From positions 1-64,000 of the forward strand of contig JAHJNJ010000004.1 in the NCBI GenBank assembly GCA_018820925.1: a DNA stretch of 64,000 bases. Direction: 5' to 3'. A model generated the notes under the pieces. It worked only from the letters and a program-made list of their open reading frames with translations. It was not told where the DNA came from and searched no databases. This stretch comes from Gammaproteobacteria bacterium (lineage in GTDB: Bacteria > Pseudomonadota > Gammaproteobacteria > Burkholderiales > Gallionellaceae). The translations under genes and the position numbers were made by a program. Shown here one piece after another: positions 23,981 through 33,019 of the stretch (positions are counted from its first letter, which is position 1; each line of letters starts with the position of its first letter).

Positions 23981-25932
23981 AGTCAAGGCCCGTTGAGATT
24001 CTGCTGGTGCTCTGGATGGTGGCGGGGCTGGGGGGATGCGCCAACCAGCAACCGATACGCGACTTTGAGTCCGGCAAGAAAATGCTGGATGAGGGCAAGC
24101 TCGAACAGGGCATGGCACAAATCGAGAAAGCCGCCAGGGCCGATCCCTACAATGTGGAATACCGGCAATTCTTGTTCAAGCAGCGCGATCAGGCGGTAAA
24201 CGAACTGCTCGCGAAGGCGGAGGCGGAACGGGCGGGCGAGGCGTTTGACGATGCAGTGAACGACTACAAGCGCGTGCTGACGATAGACCCGAATAATCCG
24301 CGCGCCGGCGACGGGATTGCACTGGTGCAGGGAGACCGGGGGCGCAAGCAACAATTGGCGGAGGCTTCGGCCTTGTTCGACAAGGACAACCTGGCGGGGG
24401 CAATGGAAAAACTGCGCCCGGTTCTGGCTGAAAATCCCAATCTGCAGGAAGCCAGGGTGTTGCAGAAACGGATAGAGGAAAAGAATGCGGAAAATCACTC
24501 CGTGTCGGCGTCACCGGTGCTCAAGTCGGCGCTGAAGAAGACCATCTCGCTGGAATTCAAGGATGCCGGTCTCAAGTCCGTGTTTGACGTGATCTCCCGC
24601 GTGTCCGGATTGAACTTCGTTTTTGACAAGGACATCAAGCCCGATACAAGAGCAAATATTTTCGTCAAGAATACGACGATTGAAAACGCGATCAAGCTTC
24701 TGACCATGACCAATCAGTTGGGGCAGGAGGTGTTGAACGAAAACACCATCATCATTTACCCGGATACTCCGGCCAAGAACGGGGCTTACCAGCAGCAGGT
24801 CGTGAAGAGTTTTTACCTGGCCAACGCGGACGTCAAAAAAACGCTGGAGATGATCAAGACTATCCTGAAAACCAAGGATGTCTTTATCGATGAGAGAAGG
24901 AATATGCTGGTGTTGCGCGAAACGCCGGAAGTCATACGCCTGGCGGAGAAGCTGATCGCGTCCCAGGATCTGCCCGATCCGGAAGTGGAGCTGGAAGTCG
25001 AGATTCTGGAAATCAATACTTCCCGCCTGCAAAATCTGGGTCTGCAATTTCCCCAGCAAATCAGCGCCGGTCTGGGTACTGCCGGAACCTATACGCTCGA
25101 GCAATGGAAGAATCGCGACAGCAGTTTCCTGAACTTCAAAATTACCGATCCGGCATTGGCGCTCAACCTGAAGAAAATCGATACCGATACGACCTTGCTC
25201 GCCAATCCCCGCATCCGGGTAAAGGACAGGCAGAAGGCAAATATTCATATCGGACAGCGTCTGCCGGTGCTGACCACGGTATCTACATCGGGGGTCGGCA
25301 GTTCGGAAAACGTGACTTATATCGATGTCGGCCTGAAGCTGGATGTCGAGCCGAGCATCCGGCTGGATAATGAAGTCGATATAAAGGTCAAGCTGGAAGT
25401 GAGCAGTGTGAACCAGACGATCACCCTGACTTCCGGTACCCAGGTTTACCAGTTGGGCACTCGCAATGCGGAAACCGTGTTAAGGCTTAAAGACGGCGAA
25501 ACCCAGGTTCTGGCCGGCTTGATCCAGAACGATGCCAGTTCTTCGGTGAACAAGGTTCCGGGGTTTGGCGACGTGCCTTTGATCGGCAGGCTGTTCTCCA
25601 GCGACAGCGACAATAAACAAAAGACAGATCTGGTGCTGTTGATCACGCCCCATGTTGTACGCAACATGACGCGCCCCGATGAACTGTCCAACCAGTTTGC
25701 TTCCGGCACGGACAGTAATATCGGCAGCGCGCCCAGGGCAACGCCTCCCCTCGTTCCTGTCCAGGTCGAGGTTGTGCCCGCAAGCCCGGCGCAACCGGTC
25801 CAAGCAATGCCGCCTGTTTCCTCGACAGTTCCTGCGGCGTCTGCAAGTTCCGTCAATGCGGCTGCGACATTGGCAGCTCCCGTGGCAGAACCGGAAACTC
25901 GCAGAACGATTGATTCAGACGTTGATCGATGA
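23977..25932 (+). CDS. Secretin, GspD-like outer-membrane lipoprotein
   Basis: 651 residues from TTG 23977, with GGAGA upstream and overlap with the preceding stop. The leader LLVLWMVAGLGG-C carries a lipobox, so the protein is likely a lipoprotein. A TPR-like helical region (about 35-165) is unusual at this end of a secretin. It is followed by a secretin/TonB short N-domain (about 185-250, ISLEFKDAGLKSVFDVISRVSG), a second ring domain (about 265-330) and the secretin core (about 336-561: VELEVEILEINTSRLQNLG, LANPRIRVKDRQKANIHIGQRLPVL, DGETQVLAGLIQND, VPGFGDVPLIGRLF, LLITPHVVR). A Pro/Ala/Val-rich tail of about 85 residues ends it. It forms the outer-membrane channel. Confidence 0.95.
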   Translation: MKSRPVEILLVLWMVAGLGGCANQQPIRDFESGKKMLDEGKLEQGMAQIEKAARADPYNVEYRQFLFKQRDQAVNELLAKAEAERAGEAFDDAVNDYKRVLTIDPNNPRAGDGIALVQGDRGRKQQLAEASALFDKDNLAGAMEKLRPVLAENPNLQEARVLQKRIEEKNAENHSVSASPVLKSALKKTISLEFKDAGLKSVFDVISRVSGLNFVFDKDIKPDTRANIFVKNTTIENAIKLLTMTNQLGQEVLNENTIIIYPDTPAKNGAYQQQVVKSFYLANADVKKTLEMIKTILKTKDVFIDERRNMLVLRETPEVIRLAEKLIASQDLPDPEVELEVEILEINTSRLQNLGLQFPQQISAGLGTAGTYTLEQWKNRDSSFLNFKITDPALALNLKKIDTDTTLLANPRIRVKDRQKANIHIGQRLPVLTTVSTSGVGSSENVTYIDVGLKLDVEPSIRLDNEVDIKVKLEVSSVNQTITLTSGTQVYQLGTRNAETVLRLKDGETQVLAGLIQNDASSSVNKVPGFGDVPLIGRLFSSDSDNKQKTDLVLLITPHVVRNMTRPDELSNQFASGTDSNIGSAPRATPPLVPVQVEVVPASPAQPVQAMPPVSSTVPAASASSVNAAATLAAPVAEPETRRTIDSDVDR

Positions 25933-26435
25933 ATGTGGGGCATATAAAACGGGTCCGGCTTTTCGAACGCCAGCTTGGTTTTACCCTGATCGAGCTTTTG
26001 ATTACCGTCGCCATTGTGGCCATTCTGGCGAGCATCGCGGTGCCGATGGCGCAACTGGTCGTGCAGCGCAACAAGGAGCAGGAATTGCAGTCGGCGTTGA
26101 TGAAAATTCGCGGTGCGATCGATGCCTACAAGCAGGCTGTGACTGAGGGGCACATCGAGAAATTGTCGGGCGAGTCGGGCTATCCCCGGTCGCTGAAGGA
26201 ATTGGTGGAAGGCGTGGACCAAAAAGATAACCCGAATAAATCAAAAATATATTTCCTGCGAAAATTGCCCCGCAATCCCCTGGAGCAAGACCCGGCCATT
26301 TCCGCCGAACAGAGCTGGGGCAAGCGCAGCTATGCGAGCAGCCCGGACAGCCCGATGGAAGGGGCTGACGTGTTCGACGTCTATGTGTCTTCCGGCGGCG
26401 TCGGGCTTAACGGCATTCCCTACCGTGACTGGTGA
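25929..26435 (+). CDS. Pseudopilin, GspG/GspH-like (second)
   Basis: 168 residues from ATG 25929 (ATGA overlap with the secretin gene). A leader of about 16 residues ends in Gly ahead of FTLIELLITVAIVAILASIAVPM, the type III signal with Glu at +5. The rest is a soluble domain including IRGAIDAYKQAVTEGHIEK, YPRSLKELVEGVDQ and FLRKLPRNPLEQD, similar to PulG-like proteins of secretion system X. Probably a minor pseudopilin or cargo-tip subunit. It is cotranscribed with the genes on both sides. Confidence 0.88.
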   Translation: MNVGHIKRVRLFERQLGFTLIELLITVAIVAILASIAVPMAQLVVQRNKEQELQSALMKIRGAIDAYKQAVTEGHIEKLSGESGYPRSLKELVEGVDQKDNPNKSKIYFLRKLPRNPLEQDPAISAEQSWGKRSYASSPDSPMEGADVFDVYVSSGGVGLNGIPYRDW

Positions 26436-26818
26436 TGAGTAAGCGCCGCAAAGCCGCAGGCTTCACGCTCATCGAATTGCTGGTGGTGATGGCCATCATC
26501 GCGACATTGTTGAGCCTGACCATGCCGCGCTATTTCCATAGCGTGGACAAATCCAAAGAGGCCGCCCTGCAAGCCGACCTCAGCGGTTTTCGCGATGCGA
26601 TCGACAAGTATTACAGCGATACCGGCAAGTACCCCGACACACTGGACGATCTGGTGACCAAAAAATATCTCAGGAACATTCCTCCCGATCCCATCACGGA
26701 AAGCAACCAGACCTGGATAGCCGTCGAGCCGGAAGGAACAGAACTGGGAAAAATATCCGACATCAAAAGCGGTGCCCCCGGCAATGCCATGGACGGGAGG
26801 CCTTATGGGGAATGGTGA
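26435..26818 (+). CDS. Pseudopilin, GspG-like (third)
   Basis: 127 residues from ATG 26435; GTG 26432 just before it would add one residue. Leader SKRRKAAG precedes FTLIELLVVMAIIATLLSLTMPR with Glu at +5. The C-terminal domain shows LSGFRDAIDKYYSDTGKYPDTLDDLVTKKYLRNIPPDPITES and ends GNAMDGRPYGEW. It is the last gene of the secretion operon. Its 3' end and about 45 bp of downstream flank have a decayed direct repeat at 32764-33000, described separately. Confidence 0.9.
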   Translation: MSKRRKAAGFTLIELLVVMAIIATLLSLTMPRYFHSVDKSKEAALQADLSGFRDAIDKYYSDTGKYPDTLDDLVTKKYLRNIPPDPITESNQTWIAVEPEGTELGKISDIKSGAPGNAMDGRPYGEW

Positions 26819-26870
26819 TGATGATAGCCCGGGCGTAGGCGGGAGATCGTCTCCCTGAAAATAATTCAGT
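26627..26870 (+). repeat. Direct repeat copy A (3' end of pseudopilin gene plus flank)
   Basis: The last 64 codons of the pseudopilin gene and about 45 bp beyond it (including GGCGGGAGATCGT) are matched in the same orientation by 32764-33000. By eye most positions are identical, with substitutions mainly at third codon positions and one small gap just after the stop. The two copies bracket the fluoride operon and the EamA gene. Confidence 0.85.
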
Positions 26871-27210
26871 CGGCTGTGGGGTGTTTATAGCTGTAGTAGC
26901 TCAGACTGTCATCTGACAGGCATCGTCCGATGTTCGCCCGGAACAGCCCTTTGCGAACGTCAGCTTTAGCGAAGGCAATTTTGCAACTTGAGCTACTGCA
27001 ATGTGCCATTAGCCGTCGCTCGATGGCATTGAACCGAAGCTTTACTCTTCGGCCCGATACGTGGCGATTCGTAAAAAATCTGTAGAAGACACCTTTGGAA
27101 AGGTCTGCTTACATTTTTTTCCGAGCAATCACTTTTAACCTTGAAGCGACATTCAGCTTTGAATTTAGGCTTCCCGAAAGCCGCCATTCATCAAGTCCCG
27201 AAAGTTTCCT
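26871..27210. other. Gap between secretion operon and enolase; no gene seen
   Basis: About 340 bp between two convergent transcription units. I see no credible coding frame, RNA gene or T-tailed terminator. Short inverted stretches such as CAGACTGTCATCTGACAG near 26907 occur. The sequence looks like decayed DNA. Confidence 0.5.
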
Positions 27211-28518
<1,308 letters not shown>

Positions 28519-28637
28519 TCATTACCCTTTAAATCAATTCAATCCAAGTCATTGTAAGGCTACACCTCTATAAACCATTTGCAGCCTTTCGCTATTGAAC
28601 GGTGTAGCGCTGAATTACGATGCCTTGAATGCAGATA

Positions 28638-29060
28638 TCAAGCATCAACTTCACCTTTGTTCTGCAATGCAGCAAGTGCCAGTCCAGCGCCTTCCCGTAC
28701 CGCATGAGCTGTGTGACGCGCATGTAAGTCTGACAATGCGCCCATTCGCACCCCAGCATCCTTTATTTGTACAAGACTATTGATGATTTCCAGCCCTTCC
28801 ACCACATCCGAGGGATGACGCAGAGCACAAGCTACCAAGTCATCCGCTGTCTCTGGTTCACCCCGCCAACCCAAGGCAATGATTGCCCGCATCCTGACAT
28901 CCGCAAGAGGATGTAACAGCGCAAGTGTCAGTCTCACCCGATAGCTTTGCTCCGAATACGCCACGAGATCGGCCCCACATTGTGGGCAAACCTGCTCTTC
29001 CACCGGAATCAGATGAAAACATGCCAAGCAGATTTGCTGCTGTCCTGCTATGTTGGACAT
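28638..29060 (-). CDS. Zinc-ribbon plus HEAT-like repeat protein, unknown function
   Basis: 140 residues; the start codon abuts the preceding UspA-family stop, so it is in the same operon. The N-terminus has a CLAC...CPQC pair (about residues 11-31), a likely zinc ribbon. From about residue 45 the sequence is helical with HEAT-like repeats (PLADVRMRAIIALGWRG, HPSDVVEGLEIINSLVQIKDAGVRMGAL, AVREGAGLALAALQ). No catalytic motif is visible. Such proteins usually act as protein-binding scaffolds. Placement in a fluoride-responsive operon is the only functional clue. Confidence 0.8.
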   Translation of the reverse strand: MSNIAGQQQICLACFHLIPVEEQVCPQCGADLVAYSEQSYRVRLTLALLHPLADVRMRAIIALGWRGEPETADDLVACALRHPSDVVEGLEIINSLVQIKDAGVRMGALSDLHARHTAHAVREGAGLALAALQNKGEVDA

Positions 29061-29474
29061 TCAGCCGCGCACCACCGTTACCGAACAGGGGGCATAGGCA
29101 ATCACCTGCCGTGCCACCGAACCGAGCAGCCAGCGTTCAAACAGACTATGGCCGCGATGGCCCACTACGATATGGTCTATGCCGTGGTCTTCGGCATAGA
29201 GCACGATACTTTCTGCGGGGTGCCCGAGCACCACCTCGAAGTGGGCCGTTAAGCCGGCGGCCCGGTCTTTCAGCGAGTGCAGGAGTTGAGTGTAATGACG
29301 GCGCGAGCTTTCGATGATGGCCTCCGTTTCCACTTCTGCGCCGAATTCCGGCGCACTTGCCACCGCGAGGATATGCAATTCGGCACTGTATTTGTTGGCC
29401 AAGTCCAGGGCAAATTCGAAGGCGGCCTTGGATGGGTTCGAGCCATCATAAGCAACGAGCACTTTTTTGATCAT
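29061..29474 (-). CDS. Universal stress protein, UspA family
   Basis: 137 residues from the ATG at 29474, chosen because AAGGAG lies 8 bp upstream; an upstream in-frame ATG (29510) would sit inside the antiporter gene. Single Usp domain: KKVLVAYDGSNPSKAAFEFALDLA at the start, and the ATP-binding type loop G-H-R-G-H-S-L-F near the end (HIVVGHRGHSLFERWLLGSVARQVIAYAPCSVTVVRG). Universal stress genes are among those reported downstream of fluoride riboswitches. It starts 13 bp after the antiporter stop. Confidence 0.93.
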   Translation of the reverse strand: MIKKVLVAYDGSNPSKAAFEFALDLANKYSAELHILAVASAPEFGAEVETEAIIESSRRHYTQLLHSLKDRAAGLTAHFEVVLGHPAESIVLYAEDHGIDHIVVGHRGHSLFERWLLGSVARQVIAYAPCSVTVVRG

Positions 29475-29487
29475 GGTGGTGGTCTCC

Positions 29488-30663
29488 TTAGTTGTTGGTT
29501 TTTTCTTCATCGGATTTTTTCAGCAAATGCCGCGGCAGAAAGAAGGCATTGGCGATGAGCGTCGGCACAACTGCGCTGCCTACTACTGCCGCGACGATGG
29601 CTGAGTACTCGGCTTGGTTGATAACGCCATGCGAGAGACCGAACAGCGCCGAGATAGTGCCGAAGGTCAGGCCGGTGGACATGAGCAACGTGGTGTACAT
29701 GGCTTCCTGCTTGGGCGATTTGTAGAACAGTGTCGCTGGATAGACTCCCGCCAACTTGGCAGTCATCTTGGACATCAGCAGGATTACGAACGCCAGTGGT
29801 GCGGCGATGAGCGCCGGCAGTGACACGAGCGAGCCGGCGCGGATAAAGTAGAACGGAGTCAGAAAACCCAAAGTCAGCGTGCGCAACCGCCGCACCAATG
29901 CGTGATCCTTTCCCACCGTGCCGGCCAGCACCATGCCCACCAGGTAGGCTGGCAGCACCGCCTCGCTGCCGGCCCAGCCGGCCAGCGCGCCGAGGCCGAA
30001 CAGGCAGAGCATGAGAAACTTCGCTTCCAGTTCGGAGGGCCGGTTGCCGTAGCGCTTGAAGAAGCGTGGCACCACGCGCGGTAGGATTAAAGCGGCGGCG
30101 ACAATTCCGGCGACGAATACCAGCGTTTTCCAGGTGAACGGAGAGAACAGGAGGCCGAGCGCGATCACCGTAGCAAGGTCGTTGACGAAGCAGGCCGCCA
30201 ATACGCCCTTGCCGTAGTCGGTGGTGTTGAGGCCGAATTCCAGCATCACCGCATACACCACAGCCACCGAGGTGGTGGACATGGCGACACCCGCCAGCCA
30301 GCTCTGCTGAATCCCCCAGCCCAGCAGCCAGTGGGCCGCCGCCGCGCAAACCAGAAAGGGAGCGATGAAACCCACCAACCCGATGCCCAAAGTCGATTTC
30401 CACTGCCTTTTGAACACCACTGGGTCCAGTTCGGCGCCGGCCAGGAAGGTGAGCAGAATGGCCCCCGCCCCGGAAAGGAACTTGATCCAGGTGGCGTCGC
30501 CCTCCAATAGCGCGCCGCCGAGTGCCGCACCGATGAGCAACTGGGCCACGGTGCCGACAACAATCTCCGATAGCGCGGTGGCAACGCGAAGATAGATCGA
30601 CACCAGCGTCGCCACCAAGGCCAAGCCCAGCCACAGCGCTGCTTGAGCCCAGATTTCGGTCAT
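29488..30663 (-). CDS. Monovalent cation:proton antiporter, CPA2/KefB-NapA family
   Basis: 391 residues with about 12 predicted transmembrane helices (e.g. LWLGLALVATLVSIYLRVA, LSGAGAILLTFLAGAEL, WAGSEAVLPAYLVGMVLAG). The motif FLAGAELDP and the central acidic pair region FVNDLATVIALGLLF correspond to the ion-binding ND/DD core of CPA2 exchangers. No C-terminal TrkA-N domain is present, unlike KefB/C, so this is the NapA-like short form. Antiporters of this class are frequently controlled by fluoride riboswitches, probably to restore pH or ion balance as HF enters and dissociates. The start overlaps the DUF190 stop by 4 bp. Confidence 0.93.
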   Translation of the reverse strand: MTEIWAQAALWLGLALVATLVSIYLRVATALSEIVVGTVAQLLIGAALGGALLEGDATWIKFLSGAGAILLTFLAGAELDPVVFKRQWKSTLGIGLVGFIAPFLVCAAAAHWLLGWGIQQSWLAGVAMSTTSVAVVYAVMLEFGLNTTDYGKGVLAACFVNDLATVIALGLLFSPFTWKTLVFVAGIVAAALILPRVVPRFFKRYGNRPSELEAKFLMLCLFGLGALAGWAGSEAVLPAYLVGMVLAGTVGKDHALVRRLRTLTLGFLTPFYFIRAGSLVSLPALIAAPLAFVILLMSKMTAKLAGVYPATLFYKSPKQEAMYTTLLMSTGLTFGTISALFGLSHGVINQAEYSAIVAAVVGSAVVPTLIANAFFLPRHLLKKSDEEKTNN

Positions 30664-31010
30664 GAGTTTTCACCTTGCGCGATAAAGGATTTCTCACCGT
30701 TGATGATGCCGTATTCGGCAGGCGCTCTGACGTAGAACATGGGCAACCCCGAGCTTTTGACCATTTCCAGAAGTTGATCTGCCTCATCGTCGCTCACGAT
30801 GAACAGCACGGCGACGGGCAGGTCACCTGCCAGCTCGAAAAAGTGGTCTTCATGAACGATGCCATGGCGTCCGAAACCGGCGATGGCTTTGAACGCGGAG
30901 CCGCCGTGGATGCCCATCTTCTTTGCCTGCTCCAGCAGCCATTCATAGACCAGCGTGTGGTTATGGTTGCGGTTTTCATGCATGAAGAATTTGAGATAGG
31001 TGCCTTTCAT
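30660..31010 (-). CDS. DUF190 (PII-like) protein
   Basis: 116 residues, the usual DUF190 length. Recognisable pattern: GTYLKFFMHENRNHNHTLVYEWLLEQAKKMGIHGGSAFKAIAGFGRHG, then HFFELAGDLPVAVLFIVSDDEADQLLEMV. DUF190 proteins adopt a PII-like ferredoxin fold and are very often encoded beside crcB; their role may be to bind a nucleotide or ion and regulate the exporter or antiporter. Embedded in the fluoride operon, between the HIT gene (24 bp) and the antiporter (4-bp overlap). A ribosome site AGGAG is present upstream. Confidence 0.93.
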   Translation of the reverse strand: MKGTYLKFFMHENRNHNHTLVYEWLLEQAKKMGIHGGSAFKAIAGFGRHGIVHEDHFFELAGDLPVAVLFIVSDDEADQLLEMVKSSGLPMFYVRAPAEYGIINGEKSFIAQGENS

Positions 31011-31034
31011 GGTGTTTCTCCTCTGGTTCGATTT

Positions 31035-31415
31035 TCAGTAAGACTGTTTAGCTGGTATCACGCCACGTACACCGCCGCGCGGGTTCTCCATATCGCCTTG
31101 ATAGCGCGGAATGAGATGCAGATGCACGTGGAAGATCGTCTGGCCCGCAACTTCGCCAACGTTGATGCCGATGTTGTAACCGACAGGCGCATGTTTGCCA
31201 TCCAGATAGGACTTTGCTTCATCAAGCAGTGACAACAACGCGTCTTTCTCCGCGTGAGTGCAAAGAAAAAAGTCGGCAACATGGCGCTTGGGGATGATCA
31301 GCAGGTGGCCGGGATTGACCGGGCTCTTATCCAGAATGGAATAGGCCAGCTCGTTCTCGAACAGGATGCTCTCAGGGCGACAGAACGGACAGTTTTGCGA
31401 GCTGTTGTTCATCAT
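31035..31415 (-). CDS. HIT-family nucleotide hydrolase/transferase
   Basis: 126 residues from ATG 31415; ATG 31412 is one codon downstream. The start overlaps the crcB stop (ATGATGA), and AGGAG lies just upstream. It begins with an NCPFC motif, then SILDKSPVNPGHLLIIPKRHVADFF, and has the histidine triad HVHLHLIPR near the C-terminus, where the central His forms the nucleotidyl intermediate. HIT proteins cleave nucleoside polyphosphates, AMP-lysine or AMP-amidates. Some HIT-family members also hydrolyse adenosine 5'-phosphofluoridate; whether this one does is unknown, but its place in a fluoride operon makes it worth testing. Confidence 0.93.
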   Translation of the reverse strand: MMNNSSQNCPFCRPESILFENELAYSILDKSPVNPGHLLIIPKRHVADFFLCTHAEKDALLSLLDEAKSYLDGKHAPVGYNIGINVGEVAGQTIFHVHLHLIPRYQGDMENPRGGVRGVIPAKQSY

Positions 31416-31807
31416 GCGGCTCCTTTTGCTTTGAGCAGACTGACTGTCAGTATACCCAGTGTAGTCATGACCAGCGATCCGCCAAGATGAAACGTCGTGT
31501 GAGCCAAGGCCCAAAGATACTCGTTGCGGGAAATGAGGGTGACTGCTTCAGCGGAGAAAGTGGAGAAGGTGGTGAGTCCACCCATGAAACCTGTGATAAC
31601 GAACAGCCTGTATTCCGGCGGCAGACCAGCATGTTCGGTAAAGATCGCAACGGCCACGCCGACCAGATAACCACCGATCAGGTTGGCAGCGAGCGTACCA
31701 ATGGGAAGTGTGGGGAAAACCGGGTTGAGCAAAACGCCCAGCCACCAGCGCAACCATGCGCCGATTGCGGCACCGCAACCCACTGCAAGAAAACCATAGA
31801 AACCCAT
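31412..31807 (-). CDS. crcB: Fluoride exporter CrcB/Fluc
   Basis: 131 residues with four transmembrane helices, the size of a Fluc channel subunit that works as an antiparallel dimer. Hallmarks: GCGAAIGAWLRWWLG at the N-terminus, LPIGTLAANLIGGYLVG (the conserved Asn-bearing helix) and the GFMGGLTTFSTFSAEAV break-helix motif with the Phe residues lining the fluoride path. It exports cytoplasmic fluoride down its gradient. It is the first gene after the fluoride riboswitch on this strand, about 50 nt after the terminator stem, so expression should rise when fluoride accumulates. Confidence 0.97.
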   Translation of the reverse strand: MGFYGFLAVGCGAAIGAWLRWWLGVLLNPVFPTLPIGTLAANLIGGYLVGVAVAIFTEHAGLPPEYRLFVITGFMGGLTTFSTFSAEAVTLISRNEYLWALAHTTFHLGGSLVMTTLGILTVSLLKAKGAA

Positions 31808-31854
31808 GTGTTAACACTCCGTCCAGATTGATTTTTATCCGGCAGAGCGGGCAG

Positions 31855-31895
31855 AAAAAATGCCTACCGCCCCGTTGCCGGGTTATCGGTAGGCA
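31855..31895 (-). terminator. Riboswitch-controlled intrinsic terminator upstream of crcB
   Basis: On the minus strand TGCCTACCG (31895-31887) pairs with CGGTAGGCA (31869-31861), with an inner CCCG/CGGG stem, followed directly by six T (31860-31855). The 5' arm overlaps the 3' end of the aptamer (GCCTACC), so ligand-bound pseudoknot and terminator cannot form together. This gives a standard ON switch. Confidence 0.92.
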
Positions 31896-31950
31896 TCATC
31901 AGCCCTGATGGGCGGTTCGGAATAAGACGTCCGGGAGGTAAGCCATCTCC
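31888..31950 (-). promoter_or_regulatory. Fluoride riboswitch (crcB motif) aptamer
   Basis: Read 5' to 3' on the minus strand: GGAGATGGCTTACCTCC (P1 hairpin with the GATGG loop), a linker ending in GAA, CCGCCC-ATCA-GGGC (P3), then TGATGATGCCTACC. This matches the published crcB-motif consensus (GG-N-GATGG...CC, then AAC-N-GCC...GGC-TGATGA-CCTAC). The GGC of the first loop can pair with GCC in the 3' segment to make the pseudoknot that encloses fluoride with magnesium ions. It lies about 80 bp upstream of crcB and just after the EamA gene stop. Confidence 0.95.
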
Positions 31951-32010
31951 AAGACGAAAGGTAACAAGCGTCGCCGAGAAAGTAAAGCTGTTACTTTTGT
32001 CTCGATGAAC

Positions 32011-32445
32011 TCAACGTTTGATCGCTAAAACCAGCACACCGCCCGCAACCATGGCGATTCCTCCCCATTCACGTAGCGATGGGCGTTCACCGAGGAACGT
32101 AAAAGCGAAAATGGCAACGAGAACCAGACTCAGCTTATCAACGGGCGCGACCTTTGATGCCTCGCCGATTTGCAAGGCGCGGAAGTAACACACCCAAGAA
32201 GCGCCCGTAGCCAAGCCGGATAGGGAAAGAAAAATCCAGGTCTTGGAAGACAGTGCAAATGGGTTGCTCCATTTTCCAGCAAACCAAACAAAGGTCGAGA
32301 GCACGACGATGATGATCGCTGTTCTAATCAGAGTAGCCAAGTCTGAATCGACACCCCTGATACCAATTTTGGCAAAGATGGCTGTGAGTGCAGCAAAGAT
32401 CGCCGACATGAGCGCCCAGAAAAACCAGCTGGTGGAAGGAAACAT
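32011..32445 (-). CDS. EamA/DMT-family small membrane transporter
   Basis: 144 residues with about five transmembrane helices, the single-EamA-domain form. The helix pattern (SWFFWALMSAIFAALTAIFAKIGI, LATLIRTAIIIVVLSTFVWF, IFLSLSGLATGASWVCYFRALQIG, LSLVLVAIFAFTFLGERPSLREWGGIAMVAGGVLVLAIKR) is typical, with the conserved ALQ-GEASKVAPVDKLS and LGERPS motifs. Such half-size proteins probably dimerise to transport small metabolites. It ends about 60 bp upstream of the fluoride riboswitch on the same strand, so it is not under the switch; substrate unknown. Confidence 0.9.
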   Translation of the reverse strand: MFPSTSWFFWALMSAIFAALTAIFAKIGIRGVDSDLATLIRTAIIIVVLSTFVWFAGKWSNPFALSSKTWIFLSLSGLATGASWVCYFRALQIGEASKVAPVDKLSLVLVAIFAFTFLGERPSLREWGGIAMVAGGVLVLAIKR

Positions 32446-32763
32446 AGTTTGTGGGCACCTAACGAGTGACGTTATTAGGAAGCATGAACGAAAGAGTCAT
32501 ATTTGTTCGGATTGATACTTCATGTTGCCAGATTGCCTGCCGCAAAGCAGCCACTTGCGAATGGCTGAATTTAGCACGCAGCGGCTGTAGCGCAATACTA
32601 ACAGCATGCCACAAAGCGGATGCCCATGGTTAACTCAGTCCAGACTGGAACAACTGCCCGCACCGAATAGTGAGCTTTTATGGCGATTATCCTGGAGGTC
32701 GGCAATGGGTCGTTTGGAGAAAGTAATCTCACCGAATTGCTTGCCGGATAGCAGACCATCGTC
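32446..32763. other. Upstream flank of the pseudopilin fragment; no gene seen
   Basis: This 318-bp stretch separates the EamA start from the fragment. Apart from the short pilin-like trace at 32728-32741 I see no coding frame with a plausible product. Confidence 0.45.
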
Positions 32764-33000
32764 AAGTACCCCGATACTCTGGATGAACTGGTTGCCAGGA
32801 AATACCTCAGGAACATTCCTCCCGACCCCATCACGGAGAGCAACCAGACCTGGCTGGTCGTCGCGCCGGAGGGCGCTTTACTGGGCAAGATTGTCAACAT
32901 CAGGAGCGGTGCACCCGGCAATGCCATGGACGGGGGGCCTTATGGGGAGTGGTGATGATGATCCCGGGCATAGGCGGGAGATCGTAGCCCGCGAATAAAT
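32764..33000 (+). pseudogene. Decayed 3' fragment of a pseudopilin gene with flank (direct repeat copy B)
   Basis: Frame 32764-32955 translates to KYPDTLDELVARKYLRNIPP... and ends GNAMDGGPYGEW plus stop, nearly matching the C-terminus of the pseudopilin at 26435-26818. Similarity continues about 45 bp past the stop (GGCGGGAGATCGT). No transmembrane pilin segment or start is attached. A possible trace of the N-terminal motif, CTCACCGAATTGCT at 32728-32741, resembles the coding of TLIELL in the intact gene, suggesting an internal deletion. Non-functional. Confidence 0.85.
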
Positions 33001-33019
33001 TCATGCTTCAAACGAATGA

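Noticed and set aside
32011-32445. EamA gene as part of the fluoride regulon.
   Set aside because: It lies upstream of the riboswitch on the same strand, so the switch cannot control it.
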